Part shown: positions 11,383-23,800 of the stretch, piece by piece
Position numbering within the stretch: position 1 is the stretch's first letter
Layout of the letters: each line of letters begins with the position of its first letter
Assembly: GCA_033439765.1 (NCBI GenBank)
Contig: JAULSN010000001.1
Span: 6,572,001 to 6,636,000, forward strand
Direction of reading: 5' to 3'
From: Lasiosphaeria ovina
Taxonomy: Eukaryota > Ascomycota > Sordariomycetes > Sordariales > Lasiosphaeriaceae
DNA length: 64,000 bases
Made by a program: the position numbers and the translations under genes
Notes under the pieces: model-generated
What the model was told of the DNA's origin: nothing
The model's database searches: none
The model's input: only the letters and a program-made list of their open reading frames with translations

Positions 11383-13223
11383 CTACCCTCCGCCACCCAC
11401 TGTCGAATGTGACGTGCCCGGCCGGCTGCTACCGCCACCCAAGCGCTTCAGCTTGCCGGCCTTGGTATTAAAGAGGCTCTTGACGCGGCGCAGGCGCGAC
11501 ATCATGGCTTGGTCCTTCTTCTTGCGAGATTCCTCGTCATCATCGTCCTCGCCGTCCTCGTCGTCCTCATGCAGCTCCGCTCCGGGAGTGGCCGCGGCAC
11601 CCTGCGGAGTGTGGATAGTCTGGCCGGGACGGCGACGGCCATCCGCCGTGGTGGGCCGCCGCTCGGGCGTCTTCATGGCCGCGGCAATCGCCGACGCCGT
11701 GCTCCGGGGGATGATGGGCGTGGTCTGCGGGGGCACCGAGCTCTTGCTCCTGCTGTGGGCCACGCTCGTGCGCTGGCGGATAAACGCCTCGTTGCGCAGC
11801 ATCTGCACCAGCACCTCCCAGGCCGCCTTGTCCTCCTCGCCGGGGCCCAGCGGCTTGGCGCCCGGGTTGCGCTGCGCTCCGCCCGTCTTCCACGGGCAGA
11901 AGAAGCGATGCTCCCGCAGCGGGTCCAGGTGGTCCATCGGTGCCGGCACCAGGATCTGCTGCGTCTCCGGCTCCACCTCCTTGCTCTTGAACATCCACAT
12001 CCCTAGCCGTCGGAGGCACGTGTGGCATGAGGCGCTGTTCGGGACCGGCCCGATGCGCGGGTTCGAGAGCCCCTGCCATCCTAAGACGGCGAGCGCCACA
12101 GCCGCGCGGTTGATAGGCGCCCGCGGTAGCGTCAGCGTCGGTGTCGTTGGGCTGCTGTTGCCGTCCGCTGCTGTTAGAGGCGAGTCTAACGGCGTGTTGC
12201 CGTCTGGCGGCGGTGGTTCGGTGAAGAAGTGAGGCGGGAGGTACGAGAGGATGGTGTCGACGCCGAGGTCCTTTGGCAACCGGAGGTTGAATTCATAGGG
12301 GAGGAAGGCCTTGCGCGCGCAGAGCTCGTCGTACCGCAGGCGCAGGTCTTTGAGGGCCACCTTTGCGTTTGGCAAGGGGATCCGGAGAAGAGAGTCTGCG
12401 AGTATTATGTTAGCCACCATGCTCCAAAAAGACCGGCGAGCAAAGAAACAAGCTTACCGTCGCATCCCTTCCTACGCCACAGGCAGTCCTCCTCGTGTGC
12501 CTCAACAATGAGCTCGGCGTACTTGTCGACAACCGACTCGGCGATCTCGGAGGCGATCAGCACCGGTATTTCCTTGCCGTCCACTTCCTTGCGGTTCAGC
12601 TTGACGACGAGGTCCCGGCTGCAGAGCGTGCACTGGACGCGCTCCTTGCCTTGGCAGGCCCAGCCGCGCTTGGCCCACTCGACCTCATTGACTCGGTCGG
12701 GCTTGGGCGTCCAGTCGGTCAGCTCTTGGAAGGTTGCCAGCCGGCGCAAGAGCTGCTCACGGTCGCCAGGGCAATATTTTAGTGGCGCCGCCTTATCTTT
12801 TCCCCCCGGGCTTGCTGCTGCTCCTGCAGACACGGGGCTGCTGCCGTTCCCGGCCGCCGCCGGCATCCATTTCCTCAGTGTGATGTTCGAGATGGTGGTG
12901 GTGACGCCCCGACCGGGCAGCCCTGCTCCTGTGCTTGCTCCTGTGCTTGGTCCTGCTGCTTGCCCGTCGTATTTCGCAAAAGGCGATGTCGAGCCGGGCC
13001 CGGCGCCGATGCGGCGTTTCTTGGAGAGAAACTCGAGGGTGTCGTGGCTGGCCATTCTCGAAGGCGATGTGGAGGACGAGGCGAGAGACGATTCTAGCAC
13101 GCCATCTGCGGGCGTCGCAAATGCAGTGGTGTCTGGCGCTGCGGTGTTGGACGACGAGGAGGGTGGCCGGTTGCCGATCCCTTGAAGCAGGGCATTGAAC
13201 TTGCGCTTGACTGTGGCATTCAT
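11383..13223 (-). CDS. Rsm1/NIPA-type C3HC zinc-finger protein
   Basis: Resembles fission-yeast Rsm1 (mRNA export) and human ZC3HC1/NIPA, a nuclear-basket protein. Two exons, 13223-12458 and 12395-11383, with a 62-base GT-AG intron in phase 1, give 592 residues. After a disordered N-terminus, the C3HC region starts at KYCPGDREQLLRRLATFQELTDW and continues with a WAKRGWACQGKERVQCTLC cysteine pair and VEAHEEDCLWRRKGCD, where the intron falls. The second exon carries the Rsm1-like block (PLPNAKVALKDLRLRYDEL; CHTCLRRLGMWMF; HRFFCPWK) with a second C-x2-C...H...C set. The C-terminus is basic and acidic low complexity. The in-frame extension above 13223 begins with GTG, so ATG 13223 is preferred. 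The exact orthologue name is inferred from the domain pair; the paired domains are clear. Confidence 0.85.
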
Positions 13224-14165
13224 TATTGCGGCTCGAGGTGTGGGTAGGCGTCTTCGTTTCCCCAGGCGCCGCAGCTGCACTTTAGCAAATTACAGACGGT
13301 GTGGGTGCCGCGTTGCGCCCGACAACCATGAAACATACCACCCCAGTCGCCCTGCCGAGCTGTTGATCGTCTCTGTGTCTAAGGGATTGTCGAGGTGACA
13401 AACGCGTTCCAGAGGATCGGCGTGTATTCTGTGGCCGTAGGTACTCTAAAGTTGACGTATTGCATGTATTCGCCAATTTTAATGCTAGCCTGGAACTCAA
13501 GACCGCTCTGGAGACTTCTGAAGGTTCTCGTTCCTGCAGCAGGAACAGACGCTGGAGCTTCTCTCCCAGGCAGGGATGCGGCTACTAGCTGTATTGGACT
13601 TAGCCTAGCGGGAAATGTGGGGTCTGATCGGCGCCAACTGATGTGCCAACACTGCCAAGGAGAGAAAGAATGCCCTCCTCAAATCCCAACAAGAGATGGC
13701 GATGGCTTCAAATAAAATCGGACGAGAAATAAAGGACAGGAAAAGCCCCGGGAAACCCCGGGGACAAAACCCTAGATATTTATGGCATGTTGAGGGGTAA
13801 AAGGAACCAAATTGCTGCTAATTTCTTTCTCCACCGCTTACGTCGGTCGTTTCACAAGAAATATTGATAGATCGACCGCTCAACAGAAGTGGCGTAACAA
13901 ATCTCCCTCTCACTTGGGTCCGGATACTGGTCATTTTGATCACTCAAGGTAGTAGGTACCTACCTAACTTCAAAAGTGTGACTGGCTACAGAGTTCCAGA
14001 CCTAGTTAATTCGATTGCTACCTAACAGCTAAAACGTAAGAGCCCGAGATTATAGAATAGGGGTATCTGCACGAAACAACAGCAACCATTATACACTCCA
14101 AAATTTCCTGTAAGGAATAATTTGTGAACCTCCACAACATCTCAGTCGATTCTCGCTCAGGTAAA
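13224..14165. other. Spacer upstream of RSM1-like gene / downstream of copper ATPase
   Basis: No gene seen in about 0.9 kb. It contains a small GC hairpin (stem CCCCGG at 13746-13751 with CCGGGG at 13758-13763) and an AGTAGGTACCTACCT palindromic motif at 13951-13965. It should include the RSM1-like promoter and the copper ATPase 3' untranslated region. Confidence 0.55.
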
Positions 14166-17100
14166 CTAAGATTTGACAACGACCGTCTCGGCTGTCGCTA
14201 CTAGCCCTGAGACAGTTCTACCGGGAACCGCGATGCGCCTCTCCCGGAATCCCAGCAGACGGGTCCGCAGCGCCAGCGAGCTCAGCACGACGCTGATGCT
14301 GCTGAGGGCCATGGCGAGACTGGCCCACACAGGGTCGAGCCGCACGTGGGTGCCGTTGCTGGTGATGGGGTAGAACGCACCGGCGGCCACGGGGACGGCC
14401 AGGCAGTTGTAGACGAGCGCCCAGCCAAAGTTGAACTTGATGCGGCGGAACACGGTGGCAGAGAGGTCGAGCAGCGTGACCACGGCGCGCAGGTCGCTCT
14501 TGACAAGAACAAAATCGGCGCTGCTGATGGCCACGTCGGAGCCGGAGCCGATCGCCACGCCCACATCGGCCGTCGCCAGCGCCGGGCTGTCGTTGATGCC
14601 GTCGCCGACCATGGCCACGAAGGCGCGGCGCGTGCTCGACTCGGTCTTGGCGCCGGTGCGCGCCTTGAGCGTCGACTGAAGGTACTTGATCTTGGCCGCC
14701 TTCTCCGTCGGCAACACGCCGGCGATGACTTGGTCCGACGCGATGCCGAGCTGTTTTGCTACGGCGGCCGCCGTGATGGGGTTGTCGCCCGAAAGCATCC
14801 ACACCCGGGTGCCTCTGGCCTGGAGCGCTTGGATGATCGGCGGCGCCTCTGGCCTGATGGGGTCGGAGATCGCGAGTGCAGCAACAACTCCCCAGTCAGC
14901 GGAGCGAGGGCCGTGAACAGGCCGAGTCGCCACGAGTGCCACAGACTTTGCCTCATGCTTCCACGTTCCGATGCTTGACTGTGGCGGAATAGCGGCCGAG
15001 ACGTCGTCCATGAACGCTTCATTGCCGACGGCGAGCTCGAAAGATTCCTCGGGAGTGGCTCCTTTGTACGTCCCTTTGAGCCCCTTTCCTGGGATTTCCT
15101 GAACGTTCTCGATCTGGACCCTTGAAGAAGTTTCCCTTGTGCAAAAGGCCACGATCGCCTTGGCAACTGGGTGGCTGCTGTTTTCCTCTACTGCCCTGAG
15201 CACTGATAGGACGGTTTCCCACTCTGTCGCGGCATGTTTCTCTTGGCCGTCGTCGCTTCGGTACGTCTCCGAATTTGTGATACTAGGCTCCCCTCCAATT
15301 GTCAACGTCCCGGTCTTGTCAAAGACAACGCAGTCGATCCGGCTCGCCTTTTCGAAAGCCTCGCCTCCGCCCTTGGCTAGAATGCCATGTTTCGCTGCAA
15401 TCCCGCCACCCACGAAGATGGCCGTGGGTGCCGCGAGAGCAAGGCCACAGGGACACGCCACGACGAAGACGGCAATCGCAAACTGCAGGGAAAAGGCTAC
15501 CCAGCCGCCAGAGGTAGTGAACAGGAAATGGCCTGGGATCCGCCCGCTCAAGCCCATGGACAGCCAGATGATCCACGTTAAAATCGCGATGAGCGTAACG
15601 ACAGGAACAAAATACGTTGTCAAGAGGTCAGCGACGTGCTCCATGGGCGCTCGCTTGGTCTGGCCCTCGCGGACGACGCTCACGATTTTGTCCAGCAGCG
15701 ACTGGCCAGCCGTGCCGGTGATGCGCACCAAGAGAGATGCGTCCTTGTTGACCGTTCCCGAGAACACTTCGTCACCAGGCGCCTTCTTCACCAGGCGAGA
15801 CTCGCCCGTCAGGCTGGACTCGTCAAAGTTACTCTCGCCCTGGACGACCGTGCCATCCGACGGCGGCGACGCGCCATGCTGGACACGCACAACGTCGCCG
15901 AAATCGAGCAAGTCGGCCTGGACCACGACATCCTCCTCCTTCCCGGACCCGTACCCGTCCACGAGAATCGCCGTCGTGGGGCGGAGTTTGCCGAGCATCT
16001 CCACGGCGTCGCCGGTCCTCGACTTGCTGTAGCTCTCAATCAACCTTCCCAGCAGCAGGAAAAAGGTCAAAAACACGACAGAGTCGAAGTAGAAGTTTGT
16101 GTCGCTGATCGTCGAGGGCTGCTCTACCGCCGCTGCGATCAGCTGGCTCACCGATGAGATGTAGGCAACAGTGGTGCCGAGCGACATGAGCGTGTTCATG
16201 CTGCCGAAGCGGTAGAACCGCTGGAAGAACGGCACCCTACTGCCGCGCCTCCACAGGGTCCTGATCTCCTTGAACGCGCGCACGTGGAAGAGGTCGGCGG
16301 CGAAGAAGTAGACGGGCGTGGCCATGATGAACAGCGCCATCTGCGCCCGGCTGATGCCCGACGTCCATGGCATCATCATGTACATCTTGGATTCGCTGTC
16401 GGGGAGCAGGCTCATGAACAGAATCCCAATGACAAAGCTCGGGATGCAGACGAGCCCGGTGAAGACGGTACGCCAGAGGACCTGCTTCTGGTGCTTGCGC
16501 TGGATGAGCTTGGACCGCTGCTCGAGCGTTGGCGGGTAGTATATGGACGCCTTGAACTCCGGGTCGCTCGCCTCGATGGCGGCCAGTATCTGGCGGATGG
16601 TGAAAGCGGGAGCCTCTGGTACGTACGAGACCTTGACAATAGGGCGCTGGCGAGTGGGCTGCGTGATGACGGCCAGCTGCTGCCGGAACCCGGCGAGGCT
16701 GTTTGCTACGCGTGACGGGCAGTGCTCGCAGTAGAGCCCGTCCACCCTGATCTCCACCGTCCGCTCATGCACCTCCTGCGCCTCCTGGGTGACGCTGACG
16801 ACGGTGTCGATCGCCCCGTCATACCCCAAGTCCTCAATGGCCTCGACCAGCTTTTCCGCGTTGGTCTCGCCCTGAAACTCTATCGTGGCACTGTTGGAGA
16901 GGAGGTTGACCGTGATGTCTCTGACCCAGTCCTTCTTCTTCATCTCCTTGGTGATGTTGTTTGCGCAGGCTGCACACGTCATGCCCCCAATTGCCAATGT
17001 CGCTCGCCACGTGTCGGGGTTTTCTTGCGGTTTGGGCTTGCGCTGGTTGAGATCGACCACGGTGTCGAGAGTCGCCTCATACCCGAGATCCTCGATCGCC

Positions 17101-17942
17101 TCGACCAGGTCGTCGGCCTTCTGCTTGTCCGTCAAGTCGACGGCCGCGCTGTTGTTGACTAGGTTGACGACGACGTTGGAAATGAAGTCGCGTTTGCTGA
17201 GTTCGCTGGTGATGATGTTCACACACGCAGCACACGTCATCCCTCCGATGGCGAGCGTGGCCCTCCATAGAGGTTGCTGTTCCGAGAGGCTCGGCTCATC
17301 GTTCCCGATGACGACGAAGGACTTGGATGACAATGTGGTCGGCGGCTCCGACTTGGTGGACTTGTCCAACGTTAGACCAGACAAGTGTGACGTGATTTCG
17401 TGGAACTGCTTCTCGTCCAGCTCGGGGCCATGTGTGCTGCTGCGACACTGCTGGCAGTTCAGGAGATGAAGCTGAGCTTTCTGGGACTGTGAGGCCTGGG
17501 ACTTGGGAGCCCGTTTCGGAGACGCCATCCACCTTGCGAAAGCCGACGGCGAGCGACCGGCAGTATGACCGGTACCGCTGCCGCTGCCGCTGCCGCTGCC
17601 GCTGCCCTCGGCGGAGTTCTGGCTCGCGAGTATATCGGCGTCCTCGAGCTCAAGACCCGACATGTCGGCGGCGGATGTCGTAGTCACACCGCATACTTCA
17701 AACCCGCTTTCTTCTAGGGCTTTGTGCATCTCCTTGGGCGAGGCGGCGGGGTCGTGTTCTACAGTCACCACGGAAGTGACAACGTTTGGCGAAACCCATC
17801 TGATATGGCCTCGACATGACGAGTGCAGGGCCTCCTTTATAGTAGAAACACAGGTGGGACAATGCAAATTGGCAAGGAGGAACGAGGTAGTGGCCGTCTC
17901 GGGCGGTGCAGAAGACGGCGGAAGGGCGCTGGAGGGCGCCAT
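14166..17942 (-). CDS. CCC2: Copper-transporting P1B-type ATPase (CCC2/ATP7-like)
   Basis: Pumps Cu(I) into the late secretory pathway to load cuproenzymes. One exon, 1258 residues from ATG 17942 (context CACCATGG; in-frame ATGs at 17954 and 17990 are weaker candidates). Four heavy-metal domains precede the membrane core: HCPTC (about residue 35), MTCAAC (about 234), MTCAAC (about 320) and a variant YCEHC (about 402). The core has CPC in VVACPCGLALAAP (about 829), the phosphorylated aspartate in DKTGTLT (about 872), SSHPVAKA (nucleotide-binding HP motif), and MVGDGINDSPAL (about 1110) before the last membrane pair. A Gly-Ser repeat linker between the first and second metal domains is encoded by a GCTGCC hexamer tract near 17574-17608. 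Yeast Ccc2 has two metal domains, so four is at the high end for fungi. All catalytic motifs are present. It is divergent from MET10 across 2.9 kb. Confidence 0.95.
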   Translation of the reverse strand: MAPSSALPPSSAPPETATTSFLLANLHCPTCVSTIKEALHSSCRGHIRWVSPNVVTSVVTVEHDPAASPKEMHKALEESGFEVCGVTTTSAADMSGLELEDADILASQNSAEGSGSGSGSGSGTGHTAGRSPSAFARWMASPKRAPKSQASQSQKAQLHLLNCQQCRSSTHGPELDEKQFHEITSHLSGLTLDKSTKSEPPTTLSSKSFVVIGNDEPSLSEQQPLWRATLAIGGMTCAACVNIITSELSKRDFISNVVVNLVNNSAAVDLTDKQKADDLVEAIEDLGYEATLDTVVDLNQRKPKPQENPDTWRATLAIGGMTCAACANNITKEMKKKDWVRDITVNLLSNSATIEFQGETNAEKLVEAIEDLGYDGAIDTVVSVTQEAQEVHERTVEIRVDGLYCEHCPSRVANSLAGFRQQLAVITQPTRQRPIVKVSYVPEAPAFTIRQILAAIEASDPEFKASIYYPPTLEQRSKLIQRKHQKQVLWRTVFTGLVCIPSFVIGILFMSLLPDSESKMYMMMPWTSGISRAQMALFIMATPVYFFAADLFHVRAFKEIRTLWRRGSRVPFFQRFYRFGSMNTLMSLGTTVAYISSVSQLIAAAVEQPSTISDTNFYFDSVVFLTFFLLLGRLIESYSKSRTGDAVEMLGKLRPTTAILVDGYGSGKEEDVVVQADLLDFGDVVRVQHGASPPSDGTVVQGESNFDESSLTGESRLVKKAPGDEVFSGTVNKDASLLVRITGTAGQSLLDKIVSVVREGQTKRAPMEHVADLLTTYFVPVVTLIAILTWIIWLSMGLSGRIPGHFLFTTSGGWVAFSLQFAIAVFVVACPCGLALAAPTAIFVGGGIAAKHGILAKGGGEAFEKASRIDCVVFDKTGTLTIGGEPSITNSETYRSDDGQEKHAATEWETVLSVLRAVEENSSHPVAKAIVAFCTRETSSRVQIENVQEIPGKGLKGTYKGATPEESFELAVGNEAFMDDVSAAIPPQSSIGTWKHEAKSVALVATRPVHGPRSADWGVVAALAISDPIRPEAPPIIQALQARGTRVWMLSGDNPITAAAVAKQLGIASDQVIAGVLPTEKAAKIKYLQSTLKARTGAKTESSTRRAFVAMVGDGINDSPALATADVGVAIGSGSDVAISSADFVLVKSDLRAVVTLLDLSATVFRRIKFNFGWALVYNCLAVPVAAGAFYPITSNGTHVRLDPVWASLAMALSSISVVLSSLALRTRLLGFRERRIAVPGRTVSGLVATAETVVVKS

Positions 17943-20823
17943 GGTGTGTAGCATAGATTGCGCTCCCGTCCTGTCCTGGCAAGCAAGCAAGCAGGCAAGC
18001 CCCCTTTCCAGCCCCGGTTAGGACGGCGTGCAGAGACGCTGCTGTGTGCTCAACACGGTTTTCGTGATTCCGAGCTCGACCAACGGCTGCTCGCAGCCAG
18101 CCAGCCAGCCGACTTGATTCGGCGACGACACGACACGACCACCGCTAACGCACTGCTTGATCTGCTATATTAAACGGCAGCCGGCAGAGGGAAGTGCGAG
18201 CTGCGGGGCGGGGAAGCGAAGCGAAAGCGATGTTGATATAGGCTGAATCCCGGTATCGCGGACACGGAGACAAGAGAGTAGTGGGTGGCGTATGTGGGGG
18301 GAGGGCCCAAACAAAATGGTTTACCTAGTCTGGTCGTTCCGCGTCTCGAAGCTAGTCGGTATGTTTGTAGGTGCGTATTTGGGATTGAAGGCATCGACTA
18401 AACTGTCTTGAATGAACATGAACGAGTAACTGCCGTTGATACGCAGTTGCAGAGTAGAAGAAAAAGAAATGGGAGATTGCTTGTCACGTAGAGTTGGTCG
18501 GAAGAAAAACAGCCTCGACTTCAACCATGGAAGAATTCAACTTGTTCTGTTCTCGATTAATCATCTGGCTCTGGTTCACGCACAATTCACTCACCGCGCA
18601 GGGCTCTCCCCATTTAGTCACAAGGCCCGGACAAAGCCCTGATCGCCCTGTTCTTGCCTGCAGCCCGCCTGCGTAGGGCGTAAGGTAGACCGCCCATTGC
18701 CGCTTTCCCTATGAGTCGGTAGGGAGGCAGTCATGCCTAGTTCGAGCGCTTTCCGATGTTCGCACTCGTAGAACCAATCCCATCAATGGATACACTAACA
18801 AACGACGGACCGTGGCCGGTGATGCTTGGCCTGCCTGCCGAAGCCGACGTTCGAGCCAAGGAGGAACCGCGAGGGACCAAAATCTGCTCTGTATGCATTC
18901 CTTGCACCGGGAATCAAGACTCGGGACACATACCAGAGCCATATCCCTTCGCCAAACTTGCAATAATTTCCTGCAGCGAGGTTGCCAAAGCCTGAGCTGC
19001 AGAGAATCTCGATTCTTGGGGTTCTAAAATTTGCCAAGACCGTTGTCGCCTGATGACGTCTAGCGGGAGCAGGGGGTATAGGGACGCTCCTGGCCTGCAG
19101 CATCACGTAAACTTTCACGGGTTAAATAATGCATGCGCTAGCAACCAGCCGCTGGCGATATCGGGGTCTAGTGCGAGCGGCCAATAGAGGTCATGAACGG
19201 CGGCGTAGACGTCAAGTGCTTATTGAGCATCGTGTAATGGTTCCCAAGGGTATAATTATCTGTCTACCGCTCCTTCTCAAATAGACGAAGGGCCTTGATG
19301 TCCCTCTCATCTGTTGAGAGGGGGCGTCGAGAGCAAAAATCTACAGCCGCCTTATTTCCATTGCTAGGTGAGTTCTGCTACCTAACGGCGAGGAAAAGGA
19401 GGTTCAAATAAACTGGAGGGTTGCGAGGTATGGGGAATGCCGTCGGGTCCATGTCCCGAGAATTTCGGAAGCAGATGCTCAAGTAATATACACTATGCAG
19501 TAGAAGGTCGTGGAATAGTTGTAGAAAAATAAGAGTAATAATATAATACACACGCTTGAGCCACCAGGTATCTACCTAGCCAACTAAGCCCAGGCAGACA
19601 ACACCACCTTGCATCATGCCTCGTTTGCGCAGCGTATGGAGACGTTCGGTTGTGTGTTGCGACAATTGTGCCTCCAGACAGGGCGTTCATCCGTTTTAAA
19701 CAGCCAGCCACCCCTGTAATTACCTTGCCCCCCTTCCGCTTTTGGTTCCGCCCCTCCCCCGGTCTGGGGGATCTGCCAAGGATCGCATTGCCGAGAACCG
19801 TAGCCACCAAGAGAGCCACTCACCAGGAAGTCGTGACTAACATCTTAATTTGCCCTACCTCCATCCATTGCCCAGACTGTCACCGCGGAGGTGCGCACAT
19901 CAAATCTATCGGCGATATCTCGCACGGAGAGACAGAGGCGGAGACGCTTTAGAGCAAGACTTTATGAGTGACACGGCGTACTCGGTGCTCTGTACGAAGT
20001 ATCTCGTTCGCTATTGTACCTGACTTGTCTGCTGCTTGGGCAAGGTACGCCCTGCTTCGTAGTAATAGTCTCTGTCTTACCTTACCCGAATCCCAATTGA
20101 TGTCGTGTCGCACTTTGTCACACTGGCGGTTGTCCATTGGCCCCATTCAGCTGGGAGCTTGCTTACCAAGTGTGAACTTAAACAGTCCCAAGCCCGGGTC
20201 ATCTCCGAGATGCAATGGTGGAGCCCGGCGGAAGGGGCTGTTCAAGCCGATTTCCCGAGGAGCTAACGTAGCAGTGACAAAAAGAAACCGAAACCGAAGA
20301 CTTTTCACATTGTCGCCTCCCCCGTAGTTCTGCCCGTGATGCCACGGCTGGGGGTTCTGGATCTCTAAAGCTCCCCCACATTTGTGGATGGATCGGGCTA
20401 GCGTAGATCACGCCATCGACAACCATCAACTCGACTTCGAATTGGCAGCAAGGGTCCAACGCCCCGAGTAAGTTCTGGCAGAAAGCTGCGGCAATTCTAC
20501 GTTTGGGGACAAGCTTCTCCGTGGCGAGAGAAAAAAAAAAACGGTAGGTCCAACCTCTCCACCTCAGACTCTACTTTTCTTGTCTTCGTCTTTTTCCTCG
20601 TCTTGATCCCCAGCTCTTTCCGCTGGCGCGATCTCTCCTCTCTGTCTTGTCGGTCTCAGAGCGATTCGAGAAAGTCTCTGGGCCGCTCTTCCGCTTCCTA
20701 CCAGTGCCTCGCCAACCCACGAGGCAATCTCCATTGGTTCTTACAGAAGTGCCCGAGACGACCTCGTTTCTTGCCATTGAGGAAGACTGCGACAAGTCGC
20801 GCAGCCCGGCAAGTGTCGCCATA
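17943..20823. other. Long divergent spacer between copper ATPase and MET10
   Basis: About 2.9 kb with no convincing gene. There is a CAAG-type short repeat at 17977-18000 just above the ATPase start. Scattered open frames under 130 codons overlap on both strands. An A run at 20528-20539 and pyrimidine-rich sequence precede the MET10 start. I could not find a clear copper- or sulfur-regulator palindrome by eye. The length would allow a non-coding transcript, but nothing in the sequence proves one. Confidence 0.5.
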
Positions 20824-23800
20824 ATGCAACTTAAACACCAAGACGGGACAGGCGGCGTCGCCACGCCCGCCGCGCCCAAAATAACCCCCGCCGACCATAT
20901 CAAGTCCTCGGCGAGCCTGCCCAAGGAACAGCCCGTCTCTCTTGGTTCCATCTCTGGACTTAGCTACGTCAACAGCCAGCTGCTCGTCCAACAGACTGCC
21001 TACAAGCTCTCGGACAAGATATTCTCCCTCTCCCCCGAGACTTTTGACTTGGACGTTGCTGTCAAAGGCTGGTCTCTCGCTGGAGAGAAGAACATCCACG
21101 GCGAAGCCACAACTGTTGTATCGCTCCAGACGAGGGCCGGCGCCGGCGCCTTTGCCCTGGGCTACATCTTCTCCAAGGACTTTGACCTTAGCAAGCGGCA
21201 TATCCCCCAGTCCCTTCTGGCCCCGTCGTTGAGCCTGCGGCATTTGCGCTCTTCCCTTGACCAGCTTTCTCTTCTCTACGGAGTGGCCAGCCCCTTTGTT
21301 GCTCACATCGCTGCTGCCGACTACTCTGCCAACGATGGCCTGATCACGGACTATGAGAGCGCGCTTCAGACTGCCGAGGACCTCGGGCTTGGTCTGGTTT
21401 CCAGCTCGTCTGCCTACGAAATTCAGCACATGTCCATCTTCGCGACCCTCCTGGCCACACTGCTGCCCACGATCCACATCTATGACGGTCTCCGAACTGC
21501 AAGGGAGACGTTGAGAGTGGTGGACGCGCTCGGCGAGGAGTCTATTGCTGGCCTATACGAGAAGATTGCCAAAGTCGCTGGGTCGCTGAACAAGAGATTG
21601 GATACCGCTGGGAAGGTTGTTGAGCTTCTGCGCGCTTTCAACGACGAGCTAGGCACTGAATATGCTCCTTTTGAGTATTCTGGCCACGAGGCGCCAGATA
21701 CGGTGCTCGTGGTGTTTGGCAGCGCCGAGTCGCAGCTTGCAAAGCAGGTTGTGGACACGCTTGCGGCTGAGGGCAAGAAGGTTGGCTCGCTCAACGTTCG
21801 GGTCTACCGACCATTCATTGAGGAGGCCTTCCTCGAGGCCCTGCCTGAGTCGGTCCAGCAGATTGCGGTTCTGGGTCAGGTCCGCGACGCTGTTTCCATT
21901 GACGATGCCTCTGTTCAGTCTGCTCTGTATTCGGATGTTCTCGCGGCCGTCTCTTTCTCCGACAGATGGTCGCAGGAGCCGGTGGTTGTCGACGTTAAAT
22001 ACCCGGCCTCAGCCCTTCACACCCCCAGCTCCATTGCCTCGATCCTTCACGGGCTCGGTGCTAAGCATGCCCAGAACGAGGTTTCCTTTGGCTTGAATTC
22101 GCTGGATCAAGTGCAGCAATACAGCTTCTGGGACCTGGACAACTCCACCGCAGTTGAGTCTCCTTCGATTCTTGGAAAACTACTCGGTCACGTGTCTACG
22201 AACAATGTCTACGTGCACAAGGTCTACGACAATCTCCTCCAGGGGGGTATCGTTCGCACTGATATCAGGAGTTCGAAGAAGCCGATTCAGGCTCCTTTTG
22301 CCGTTGAAGACGCGGATGTAGTCTTCGTTGGAGAAGAGAGGCTGCTCAAGGAGATTGCCATCGTCAAGGGGGCCAAGCCAGGGGGTAAGCTCGTACTTAA
22401 CCTGCCTAACTTCAAGGAGGAGGATCTGGAAAAGCGGATTCCCGCCGCTGCGAGAAAGGAGGTGCTGGAGAAGGCCTTGCGCCTCTTTGTGCTGGATTCA
22501 GCTTATTCCCCTGCTGTGGAGAAGGAGGCTCAGCTTCTCGTCGAGCTTGCGTTCCTTCAAGCCGCAGTTCCGGAGATCACCGTGGATCAGCTAGCCAAGC
22601 TGCCTTGGGTCTCTCGGGACCAGGTGACGCTCGTCGAGTGTGCTGATGCGCTTGCGCAATCGTTCCGCAGCGTTGAGGTGCCTGCAGCGTGGGCCGATGT
22701 TTCCGCCGACGATGCCGCGACCGCTACTGTTCAGGGAGCCGTATTCAACAGCTTCGTTTCGTTCCAAAAGGAAGAGCCAGAACAGATTTTGAAGCTCAAT
22801 GACTGGCAATCGGCCGCCAAGGGTCTCGTTTTCAAGGAGGCTTATGGTACTGAGGACAACCTCCGCCCCGACCTCACCGTCAAGACGTTCACCATTCGCG
22901 TCAAGGAGAACCGCAGACTGACCCCCGATGCGTACGACCGCAATATCTTCCATATCGAATTCGATCTGGGGGACTCGGGCCTCACGTACAACATTGGTGA
23001 AGCGCTTGGAATTCACGCCGACAATGATCCGAAGCAGGTGCTGGAGTTCATCCAGTTGTACGGCCTCAATGCCGATGATCTCGTGCAAGTACCTTCGCGC
23101 GAAGATCCCGCCGTGTGGGAGACTAGGACTGTCTATCAGTCATTGATCCAAAACATCGATATCCTCGGCAAGCCGCCCAAGCGCTTCTTCGAGTCCCTCG
23201 CCGAGTTTGCTACGGATGAGAAGGAGAAGGCAAAGCTGGAGTTCTTGGGAGGCAAGGACGGGGCTGAAGAATTCAAGCGCCTGTCGGAGGTCGAAACCAT
23301 CACATATGTGGATGTGCTTGAGCTGTTCCAGTCGGCTCGTCCCGATTTCCACGACCTTGTTCGGATCGTGTCTCCGCTGAAGCGTCGCGAGTACAGCATT
23401 GCCTCAGCGCAGGCGGTGACTCCGACGTCGGTTGCGCTCATGATTGTTGTTGTCAACTGGGTCGACACAAAGGGGCGCACCCGCTACGGCCAGGCAACTC
23501 GCTACCTCTCGGACCTTGCTCCAGGCACGGCGGTGACAGCTTCGGTCAAGCCTTCGGTCATGAAGCTCCCGACCAAGGACACGGCGCCGCTGATCATGGC
23601 AGGTCTTGGAACTGGTCTCGCCCCCTTCCGCGCCTTTGTACAGTACAGAGCCATGCAGAAGGCACAGGGCAAGGAGATTGGGTCCATCCTACTGTACATG
23701 GGCAGTCGTCACAAGCGTGAGGAGTACCTGTACGGTGAAGAGTGGGAAGCATACGTGGATGCGGGAGTCATTACGCTCTTGGGGGCCGCCTTCTCGCGCG

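Noticed and set aside
14218..17532. Many long frames on both strands inside the copper ATPase gene
   Set aside because: They are shadows of GC-rich codon usage; the minus-strand ATPase frame has all catalytic motifs.
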